Of a stretch of DNA of 64,000 nt, positions 60,301-64,000 are shown in pieces; position 1 is the first letter of the stretch; each line of letters starts with the position of its first letter. The notes below the pieces were generated by a model. The model had not been told where the DNA came from and did no database searches. It worked only from the letters and a program-made list of their open reading frames with translations. Both the position numbers and the translations under genes were made by a program. The DNA is from Metallyticus violacea (Eukaryota > Arthropoda > Insecta > Mantodea > Metallyticidae), in assembly GCA_030762175.1 (NCBI GenBank), contig CM060833.1, forward strand, positions 3,854,501 to 3,918,500. Reading direction: 5' to 3'.

Positions 60301-61188
60301 TCAATAAAGTATCATAACATTCTTCCAAAATAGGTTTGATACTCTCAATGCCAGAACATAAATGATAACAAAACTAATAAATTTATAATTAGAAGTTTCA
60401 ATTTAGCATAAAAATTTTTGTGTAATGGGATGAAATCGGATTGTAAAAGATAAGATGGATATTTTTGGCTTTGGAACTTTTGAGTAATATTTTAATATAA
60501 GTATCAAGAGATGAAATGCTACAAAGATGGTGACTGCAAAAAGAAGGAGAAAAAGGAATAGATCTTTTGGTATGCAGAGGATGACAGCTATGAAAATGAA
60601 GTTACTGTTGTAAATTGGTGTGCTTAATGTGCCAGACATAAGGAAATAGCCATTGCATAAAAAGATATCAATATCTAAGAATGTAGCAGCATTGAGAGAG
60701 ATAGAATAAGTGAACTTGACTGAAAATTTGGAGTTAAGATTGGTAAGGAAATGATCGAGAGATTCTGAGCTTTGGGTCCTAAGCAGGAACATATCATGAA
60801 TATATCTCAGTATAATATGGTGCACAAGGTTCAGACTTAAAGATTTCTCCCTCTAAGCGAGTCATAAAAAGATTGGCATAAGATGGTGCCATTCTGGTGC
60901 CCATCGTAGTGCCTTTAATAGTATGTGATTACCATATCACTATACTGCTCTGTTTCTGTTAGCAGGATATGCAATAATTTGATTTATTGACATGAATGAA
61001 GCAATTTACTGTTGATAACCTGATTAATTTTGCATTTAGCTGTGGATGCTTTCAAACCAGAAATTATGTCAGAGTCCATACTGCGCAAACTTCTTGCTCA
61101 AAATGTTGTAAAGAGTATAAAAGTAAAGGCAAAAGCAGATTCTAGTTCTGCTACTGAAGAATGCACTGAAAATATTCTGTACTCAAAG
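35082..61188 (+). CDS. CNNM/ACDP-type magnesium transporter (partial at 3' end)
   Basis: CNNM proteins (Drosophila unextended) are membrane proteins that mediate or regulate Mg2+ efflux. Eight exons (35082-35363, 36857-37151, 44122-44495, 48490-48661, 49878-50069, 51294-51437, 56984-57112, 61040-61188) join in phase to 579 codons. Order seen: hydrophobic N terminus (1-20), extracellular domain (to about 150, with [10 protein letters not shown]), DUF21 membrane domain (about 155-285; [25 protein letters not shown]), acidic helical linker ([12 protein letters not shown]), CBS pair (about 330-485; [38 protein letters not shown]), then the start of the cyclic-nucleotide-binding-like domain (FAAFQFLSS). 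The rest lies beyond 64000. Exon 5 uses a GC donor. No frame break was seen, so it is probably functional. Confidence 0.93.
35364..36856. other. CNNM intron 1
   Basis: No coding element. A stretch near 36280-36350 has CTGATGATG twice and a following GAAACG, superficially like the PLE hammerhead layout but without a convincing hairpin. Confidence 0.4.
36857..37151 (+). CDS. CNNM exon 2 (first membrane helix)
   Basis: Acceptor TTATAG, donor GTAATG. It encodes [24 protein letters not shown] and the hydrophobic [20 protein letters not shown] ending in [16 protein letters not shown]. The FSGLxxGxMxLD motif marks the first DUF21 helix and its conserved ion-path region. Confidence 0.95.
37178..38560 (-). 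mobile_element. Tc1-like DNA transposon, decayed
   Basis: The minus strand has an open stretch of 184 codons (37548-38102) with [40 protein letters not shown] and [20 protein letters not shown], the Tc1 transposase core; another frame gives [14 protein letters not shown], so a frameshift lies across the second catalytic Asp. Remnants of the N-terminal part reach about 38500. One terminus near 37178 begins TACAGCCCTGGCCATATTAT, a typical Tc1-type end. The other end appears cut by the PLE at 38562. Confidence 0.75.
38925..39365 (-). mobile_element. CR1/Jockey-like LINE 3' end nested in a PLE
   Basis: The minus strand reads [40 protein letters not shown] and [18 protein letters not shown], the usual C terminus of CR1/Jockey-type RT proteins (HNTRxK, KxYNKLPxxIK, FYSVxE). 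It ends in an (AAAT)n tail at 38925-38942. PLE sequence continues on both sides. Confidence 0.75.
40035..40096. repeat. Compound microsatellite (ATT)n(GTT)n
   Basis: Nine to ten ATT units followed by about eleven GTT units, located inside the PLE copy between RT motif C and the downstream linker. Confidence 0.95.
41468..41505 (-). ncRNA. Hammerhead-like motif, subfamily 4, left arm
   Basis: On the minus strand: CTGAAGA (41504-41498), T, hairpin GGAGGC/GCCTTT with loop AAAT, GAAAC, then ATATC where the other arm has ATGTC. The CUGANGA and GAAA boxes are intact, but the cleavage triplet has mutated from GUC to AUC, still of NUH type. Confidence 0.45.
41621..41666 (+). ncRNA. Hammerhead-like motif, subfamily 4, right arm
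   Basis: CTGAAGG (41624-41630; last core base changed from A to G), hairpin GGAGGC/GCCTTT with loop AAAC (41632-41647), GAAA (41648-41651), then CATGTC (41652-41657), giving a 2-bp stem III or a self-complementary ACATGT and a canonical GUC cleavage triplet. The core change may inactivate this arm. Confidence 0.42.
41888..42150. mobile_element. PLE subfamily 3 inverted terminal-repeat pair
   Basis: Left arm (ATCATTGTATGATTGAGTCA, TATACACTCTTATTGG, near 41930-41975) mirrors the right arm (AACAAGTAAATGGAGCCAAT, TACAATGATCTTAAT, 42080-42150). The right half carries CTGAGGA at 42046-42052, a GTGGAC hairpin and GAAAC. Confidence 0.68.
42041..42105 (+). ncRNA. Hammerhead-like motif, subfamily 3
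   Basis: CTGAGGA (42046-42052, allowed by CUGANGA), T, GTGGAC pairing by wobble with TCTGT across loop AACAA, GAAAC at 42070-42074, CTGTAC and then AACAAGTAAATGG. The stem II partner is eroded, so activity is doubtful. Confidence 0.4.
42170..43012 (+). mobile_element. PLE subfamily 1, linker to terminal repeat
   Basis: Broken plus-strand coding with [13 protein letters not shown], a GIY-YIG start, KLINQH-type [18 protein letters not shown] near 42590-42650, then 3'UTR containing a (GGAA)n tract and a terminal repeat with intact CTGATGA at 42918-42924 and TATATAAGTAAGTGGAGTTA near 42959. It ends near 43012. Confidence 0.7.
42727..42798. repeat. (GGAA)n/(GGGA)n purine tract
   Basis: Tetranucleotide purine repeat inside the PLE 3'UTR, on the element's coding strand. 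Confidence 0.95.
43013..44121. other. CNNM intron 2, 3' part
   Basis: No recognised element. Contains a (CA)n stretch near 43523. The exon 3 acceptor is at its end. Confidence 0.4.
44122..44495 (+). CDS. CNNM exon 3 (DUF21 core)
   Basis: Acceptor TTACAG, donor GTATTT. It encodes [20 protein letters not shown], several hydrophobic segments, [20 protein letters not shown] and [10 protein letters not shown], closing with [15 protein letters not shown]. This is the most conserved part of the transporter. Confidence 0.96.
44739..44789. repeat. (AAT)n microsatellite
   Basis: About seventeen AAT units, about 240 bp after CNNM exon 3. Confidence 0.95.
44878..45036. repeat. (ATG)n then long (GGA/GAA)n purine tract
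   Basis: A short ATG/GATGAT repeat turns into about 135 bases of uninterrupted purine (GGA and GAA units) on the plus strand. It encodes nothing but could form triplex-type structure. Confidence 0.95.
45037..46370. other. CNNM intron 3, middle
   Basis: AT-rich, with no element or open frame that I can support. Confidence 0.4.
46881..46928 (-). ncRNA. Hammerhead-like motif, subfamily 2, left arm
   Basis: The minus-strand copy has the same CTGAAGA, GGGAAC/GTTCTC hairpin and GAAACCGGTT as the right arm, but the bases before CTGAAGA (GGGAAG) no longer pair with the CCAT that follows, so stem I is lost. It is probably inactive alone. Confidence 0.42.
46951..47010 (+). ncRNA. Hammerhead-like ribozyme motif, subfamily 2, best copy
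   Basis: Order: ATGG (46958-46961) pairs with CCAT (46997-47000) as stem I; CTGAAGA (46962-46968) fits CUGANGA; an extra T; GGGAAC (46970-46975) pairs fully with GTTCTC (46981-46986) over loop AAAAT; GAAA (46987-46990); then the self-complementary ACCGGT with cleavage expected after GTT. This is a type I layout with minimal stem III, which in known cases works better as a dimer. The extra T before stem II departs from the textbook core. Confidence 0.5.
47870..48085 (+). mobile_element. LINE C-terminal remnant
   Basis: [20 protein letters not shown] and [10 protein letters not shown] resemble the C terminus of CR1/Jockey-like RT proteins (xNKLPxxIK, FKxxLKxFL). It is short and isolated. Confidence 0.5.
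48261..48360. repeat. Compound microsatellite (ATT)n(GTT)n
   Basis: Twenty ATT units then about thirteen GTT units, 130 bp upstream of CNNM exon 4. Confidence 0.95.
48490..48661 (+). CDS. CNNM exon 4 (start of CBS module)
   Basis: Acceptor TTTTTTACAG, donor GTACTG. It encodes [20 protein letters not shown] and [20 protein letters not shown], the helix and first strand entering CBS1. Confidence 0.95.
49141..49385 (+). mobile_element. tRNA-derived SINE, family B
   Basis: ACTGTGGTCTAGTGGTAGCA gives a tRNA A box, and CAGGTTTGATTTC is a slightly decayed B box about 30 bases on. The 3' part (GACTGGTTAAGTGGAAGAAC, CCCTAAGGCC) recurs at 58666-58710 and looks like a LINE-derived tail. Confidence 0.65.
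49878..50069 (+). CDS. CNNM exon 5 (CBS1), GC splice donor
   Basis: Acceptor TTCTTCAG. It encodes [20 protein letters not shown] and [14 protein letters not shown] up to MFKIFKE. The donor is AAG|GCAAGT, the standard form of a GC-AG intron. From about 50075 the intron is PLE terminal-repeat sequence. Confidence 0.92.
50075..50130 (+). mobile_element. PLE subfamily 1 terminal-repeat remnant at splice donor
   Basis: TATAAGTAATTGGATTTAGT and GTGAACATATTTAATAAATT match the distal part of the subfamily 1 terminal repeat (compare 42959-43005). It begins about five bases after the end of CNNM exon 5. Confidence 0.65.
50131..51235. mobile_element. PLE subfamily 3, head-to-head inverted copy
   Basis: Left half on the minus strand: terminal repeat (50131-50245, with CTGAGGA at 50236-50230) then GIY-YIG-type coding to about 50660. 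Right half on the plus strand: LAPIN-type linker from 50690 and NINGSIPLE, then a SINE at 50878-51113 replacing the end, then the terminal repeat at 51115-51235 (ATAAACAAGTAAGTGGAACC). It occupies most of the intron between CNNM exons 5 and 6. Confidence 0.72.
50878..51113 (-). mobile_element. tRNA-derived SINE, family A, lacking its head
   Basis: Body and tail match the other copies (GCTCAGAGGCCTCTTCTTTC; CCTTCTGAAGGAAG; CTTAGGATTTTTATGCCC) but the sequence stops at the B-box end (CAGGGTTAATCCTG) on the plus-strand right side. It is nested in the PLE. Confidence 0.75.
51294..51437 (+). CDS. CNNM exon 6 (CBS2)
   Basis: Acceptor TTATGTAG, donor GTGAGT. It encodes [20 protein letters not shown] and [20 protein letters not shown], the second CBS motif with the hallmark GxxTLEDVxEEIxxxEI. 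Confidence 0.96.
51598..51870 (+). mobile_element. tRNA-derived SINE, family C
   Basis: GGGGTTCGATTCCCAACAGG is a well-kept T arm and B box; the A-box part upstream (GGTAGCCAAAGTCTTTAAGG) is degraded. The body ends with GTGCCTCAGTAAATAAAAA. The anticodon-arm part does not fold as a tRNA, so it is not a tRNA gene. Confidence 0.65.
55840..56515. mobile_element. PLE subfamily 5 inverted pair in the LINE 3'UTR
   Basis: AAATTATTTTAG (55828-55839) and AAATTATTTTTAG (56516-56528) flank it as a nearly exact target duplication. The left half, minus strand, has the terminal repeat (CTGATGG at 55940-55934) and then coding [36 protein letters not shown] (56009-56230). The right half, plus strand, repeats the 3' part and the terminal repeat with intact CTGATGA at 56399-56405. 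The matching LINE copy at 20309-21162 lacks this insertion. Confidence 0.82.
56393..56440 (+). ncRNA. Hammerhead-like motif, subfamily 5
   Basis: CTGATGA (56399-56405), T, GTGGAA (56407-56412) pairing fully, with wobbles, with TTTCAT (56417-56422) over loop AAAG, then GAAAC (56423-56427) and AGTG. The stem III and cleavage segment (ACATGTC in others) has decayed to ACAGTGA. Confidence 0.42.
56984..57112 (+). CDS. CNNM exon 7 (linker)
   Basis: Acceptor TTACAG|TAG gives two in-phase choices 3 bases apart (NAGNAG type), changing LDSY to YSY. Encodes the variable linker and [13 protein letters not shown], which leads into the nucleotide-binding-like domain. The donor is GTAAGT. Confidence 0.9.
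57290..58230 (-). mobile_element. Mariner transposon copy, decayed
   Basis: Minus-strand pieces: [20 protein letters not shown] near 57545-57600 (the region of the third catalytic Asp), [13 protein letters not shown], [17 protein letters not shown] near 57395-57430, matching the copy at 46375-47745. It is interrupted by the SINE at 57670-57924. Confidence 0.7.
57670..57924 (+). mobile_element. tRNA-derived SINE, family A, nested in mariner
   Basis: Diverged head (GTCCTAGTGGTCTTATGGTA; B box GGGTTCAATCC) and body (AAAAATCCTAAGAAGGGATG). ATTATCATGGTG on both sides (57658-57669, 57925-57936) is a perfect 12-bp target-site duplication. Confidence 0.85.
58231..59204. other. CNNM intron 7, dispersed repeats
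   Basis: Segments 58430-58530, 58666-58730 and 58880-58995 match parts of 49300-49660 in either orientation (GACTAGTTGAATGGAAG, CCCTAAGGCC, AGATAAAACACTAAAATAA, TTCTTTTTCAAAGGCAGAAG). No protein is visible; unclassified. Confidence 0.5.
59217..59513 (+). mobile_element. tRNA-derived SINE, family A, well preserved
   Basis: Starts TCGGTCCTGGTGGTGTAGTG with the A box, then CGCGGGTTTGATCCTGG as the B box, the GGAAGGGAAGT body and an AATAAATCTAATAAAAATG tail. ATGCACAAATAT at 59205-59216 and 59514-59525 is a perfect 12-bp target duplication. Confidence 0.9.
59640..60030 (+). repeat. Unclassified dispersed repeat, split by a PLE pair
   Basis: GTGAAACAACAGTAnA and ATGCTTTGCAAAGCTTACAA match 22920-23050 in the OAT intron. 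The halves are separated by the insert at 59729-59978. Confidence 0.65.
59729..59978. mobile_element. PLE subfamily 3 inverted terminal-repeat pair
   Basis: ATTCAATG flanks both sides (59721-59728, 59979-59986). Arms: GAGTCAAAGTACATACTCTT with TGGCTCCACTTATTTGTTTA on the left, and AAACAAATAAGTGGAGCCAA on the right. The hammerhead-like cores are decayed (CTCATGA; GAAAAC). Confidence 0.78.
60400..60960 (-). mobile_element. PLE reverse transcriptase of a second lineage
   Basis: Minus strand: [20 protein letters not shown] (60840-60910), then [40 protein letters not shown] and [14 protein letters not shown] in one open frame of 140 codons (60403-60825). The GTKMAPxYANxFM and RYIDDxFxxWT motifs are those of Penelope-like RTs; motif C reads YIHD instead of YIDD, so this copy is dead. 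It is unlike subfamilies 1-5 in sequence (their motif is WYRYVD). Confidence 0.72.
61040..61188 (+). CDS. CNNM exon 8, last in window
   Basis: Acceptor GCATTTAG, donor GTAATT. It encodes [20 protein letters not shown] and on to NILYSK, the first helices of the cyclic-nucleotide-binding-like domain. The next exon is expected to start with a KPADYF-like segment and is not in the remaining 2.8 kb. Confidence 0.92.
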
Positions 61189-61569
61189 GTAATTATAGCT
61201 TTATTTCTGCAGTAATTTAGGTAGCTGAAGAAAAAATTGTACAGTACATATATTCTATATATGAATAATGTAATGCTCTGTTTTTCATGTAATATTTCTA
61301 AATGCTTTATACTGCTCATTTCATAACTGATAAAACTTCCTTTTTATATTCTGTCTCATGTATTTGTTAAAGAAGTAGGCCACATGCAAAATGGCTTATT
61401 TTTTTTTTTTTTCATAGTTTTTAATTAATTCTGAAGAAATTTAATCTATTGTGATTGTACCCACAAAACAATTGTTTAAAATTTTCTTACAATCTCCATT
61501 GATCATACCTACTAGGCACTGAAAATGACAATGAAATAATTATATATATAATGTGTGTGTGTATCCATT

Positions 61570-63220
61570 AAAGCTCTAGCAGTTGCAATTTTTGTTTTTT
61601 CTCAACGAAACATTGCATATAACCATCAATTATTAACAAATGGTTTGTCGAGCTCATCAACCAGCAAAATTGGACCATTGGGGATAGAGGTTAACCTAAA
61701 GGGAAACTTTTTAAAAAAATTGAAAAATCGCTCTAGCGGTCACAATTTTGGTTTTTTCTGAATGAAACCCAGTATCTTTCTTTAAAACAAATTGATAAAA
61801 GTATTTTCCAAAAATCAGGGTAGTGCAGGTTAAAGTGAAATTTAAAAATTGCTCTAGAGGCCACAATTTTAATTTTTTTCAAATAAACTCGGTGTATGCC
61901 ATTGAAATAAATATTCATATTCATTTATTGTAACTGTATAATCATATTTACATGAGTGGTATTGTCAGAAATGTTACTTTTAAACAAAAATAAAAGATAC
62001 CATATCAAATATTTACAAGATATATAGAATAAAACATCAAAGAAAAACATAAATTGTCAATATCATTTACACTCACACATATTTATATTATATACAATCT
62101 ACTTTTATATTTATACATATCACTAGTTTTATCAGTCAAGTATTCCTCTACTGAATAGTAACATTTTTGCACTAAATACATCTTCAGACTGTTTTTAAAT
62201 TTTTTGAGGGAAGTGATGTATTTTATTTCCTTAGGAAGTTTATTGTAAATATGGATTCTTGTATTTGAAACTGTGCTCATACATTTTTTTTTATGATGAC
62301 TGACGTGTAGCTGTGAACTTTTCCTAGTATTATGATCATGTATTTCACAGTTTTTATTGTATTTATCTAAATTAGTTCTCATCTGTACAATTATCTCATA
62401 AATATATAACAGGGCAGTGGTATACTATGTAATTTTTAACCATTCTTTTCAACCGATCATTTCCTTCAGATTCATCATAATTCTTATTATCCTTTTTTGC
62501 ATCTTAAATACTCTTTTCATGTCATTACTATTTCCCTATATCATTATCCCATAGGTAATGAGTGACTGAAAATTTGAAAAATATACTGTCCTTAGAGAGC
62601 TAGAATTTATACTATGTTTCAGGATAGATATTTGAAAGCAAATTCTACTTAGCTTCTTAATAAAGATTTCAGTATGAATATTCCAGTTTAAGTTGTTGTT
62701 CATCCCTATTCCTAAAAATTTTGTATATAATTTCTGAAAATCAGTAAATTGAACTATTACCAGTTGGAGTTTACCCAAAATTTAAAAATCGTTCTAGGGG
62801 CATAATATTTGTTTTTTTTTTTATAACAAAACTCTGTATATACCACTTAAATAAAATAAGAAACACAGTTTATGAAAATCAGGTAAATTGGGCCATTAGG
62901 AGTGGTGGTTTTCCTCAAATCCTAAATTGCTCTAGCAACACTAATATATTTTTTCATAACAAAATCTGGCATATACAATTTAAATAAAATAAGAAAAATA
63001 ATTTATGGAAATCAGTGAAATCAAAATATTAAGGGTGGTTGTTTACCTGAAAACCAAAATTTAAAAACTGCTCTAGTAGCACCAATATTTGTTTCTTCAC
63101 AACAAAATTTGGTATATCCCATTTAAATAAAATAAAAAAATAATTTCTGAAAATTAGAAAAATTGGACCATTAGGAGTAGAGATATACTTGAAAACTGAA
63201 ATTTAAAAAGCTCTCTTGCA
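61570..63220 (-). repeat. Satellite-like array split by a LINE
   Basis: Units of the same satellite as at 2886-3930 occur at 61570-61905 and 62726-63220 (AAAAATCGCTCTAG, TTTTTTCATAACAAAATCTG, CATTTAAATAAAATAAGAA, TTTCTGAAAATCAGT). The two parts have the same orientation and flank a LINE insertion. Confidence 0.78.
61908..62725 (-). mobile_element. CR1/Jockey-like LINE 3' end in satellite array
   Basis: Minus strand: TKFLGIGMNNNLNWNIHTEI, FIKKLSRICFQISILKHSIN, LRTVYFSNFQSLITYGIMIW then, in another frame, IHDHNTRKSSQLHVSHHKKK and IYNKLPKEIKYITSLKKFKN. This is the RT thumb and C terminus of a CR1/Jockey-type LINE. One frameshift separates two otherwise open frames (80 and 99 codons), so the copy is relatively young. 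Confidence 0.78.
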
Positions 63221-63584
63221 TTTAATTTTCAGTCCACAGATTTGAAACTTTGATGATGCTTCATTGTATCAAATGTGAAAGTTCCTTCCTGGAGTGGAAT
63301 ATTAATTTCAGTTTTTATCTGGCCCAATTTTCTTAAAATATGATGACACTTTTGTGTTATGCTTCCAGAATCAAGAAACTTTCAGTTGCAACATGTTCAA
63401 CAACTGCTGTTCTCCCTCCCACCACTTCCAACACAAGCTATTTCACAAAGTGAACAAAATGCAGTGTTGTCTTATACTTCTCTTCTGAGAAATGGAAAAA
63501 TCTTACAATATAGTCACTAATGACACATTTTCACTTTTTTTTACATGTTGCTGACTGCAACACGCTCAAATATAAATAATGAAT

Positions 63585-64000
63585 CCTACATTAATATATT
63601 CAAACTGTTCACACTACCTCCATCTACTTATATAATACTGGACATGTTTTGGTGGCTACTTGCTTCTGCCATCAGCTGTTGACTGAATACTTGAAATGGC
63701 TGTTGGATCCCAAGATGCTTTTTTGGTGGTCTCTGATGGTACTGAGTTTGTCCATGGGTGGGAAATCAAAATTCATGAAGTTTTGCTTATTTTTTAAAAT
63801 AAAATCTTTTCCAAAATGGATAGTTCTATTGATTTGTGAAGTTCTTTTAGCAGCCTAGTCTCTGGTTTAATTTCATGATTATTGGTCCAAAAGTGAACAT
63901 CTACTGCTAATTTATCAACCTATTTAAAACGAATATTCCTAAAGTGTTCTGTATACTGTACTTCCCGAAACATGTCCAATGTTATGTAAGTAAATGAAGT
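63585..64000. mobile_element. PLE subfamily 1, inverted pair, cut by window end
   Basis: A minus-strand terminal repeat (63590-63690, CTGATGG core and AAAACATGTC) is followed by minus-strand GIY-YIG-end coding to about 63940, then at 63961-64000 a plus-strand repeat starts with CCCGAAACATGTCC and GTTATGTAAGTAAATGAAG. The plus half continues past the window. Confidence 0.68.

Noticed and set aside
35082..61188. OAT and CNNM as a functional gene pair
   Set aside because: They share only strand and proximity; one is matrix amino-acid metabolism, the other Mg2+ transport, and about 7 kb of repeats separates them.
1..64000. CRISPR arrays, operons or a prokaryotic defence system
   Set aside because: Spliced animal genes and retroelements show this is eukaryotic; no regularly spaced identical repeats with unique spacers were seen.

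Overview
The window is AT-rich, intron-rich eukaryotic DNA packed with Penelope-like elements (PLEs), APE-type LINEs, Tc1/mariner remnants and tRNA-derived SINEs. That mix, with the two genes found, points to an arthropod with a large genome, probably an insect. I do not claim a species. No bacterial or organelle features were seen.

Two conserved genes lie on the + strand and can be spliced by eye with consistent phases. The first is a complete ornithine aminotransferase gene (coding exons between 13011 and 28198, 7 exons, 436 codons), with a mitochondrial-type leader, the PLP lysine and an AATAAA just after the stop. The second, about 7 kb downstream, is the 5' part of a CNNM/ACDP magnesium transporter (Drosophila unextended/Uex-like; coding exons 35082 to 61188, 8 exons, 579 codons so far). 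It runs through the DUF21 membrane domain and CBS pair into the cyclic-nucleotide-binding-like domain, and its 3' end lies beyond the window. The two genes belong to unrelated pathways.

From 1 to 13 kb there is a satellite-like array of about 140-bp units, SINE copies, three decayed Tc1/mariner transposases and a 1.5-kb foldback element with arms of about 570 bp. The OAT introns hold PLE 3' ends, LINE 3' ends and another satellite array. From 28.2 to 35 kb lie a decayed protein-coding repeat and PLE copies. The CNNM introns are the most repeat-laden part. They contain a Tc1 copy, at least eight PLE insertions, two mariner copies, a nearly complete LINE of about 4 kb, SINEs and a further satellite array split by a LINE.

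The most interesting signal is in the PLE terminal repeats. At least five sequence subfamilies share one layout: a CUGANGA box, a hairpin that varies in sequence but keeps pairing, a GAAAC box, a very short self-complementary segment, and then a conserved AAGTAAGTG box. This is the layout of a type I hammerhead ribozyme with a minimal stem III, a motif known from PLEs. Many copies are head-to-head inverted pairs, several with clear target-site duplications. Two have an unoccupied paralogous site elsewhere in this window, and one remnant sits a few bases past a GC splice donor of the CNNM gene.
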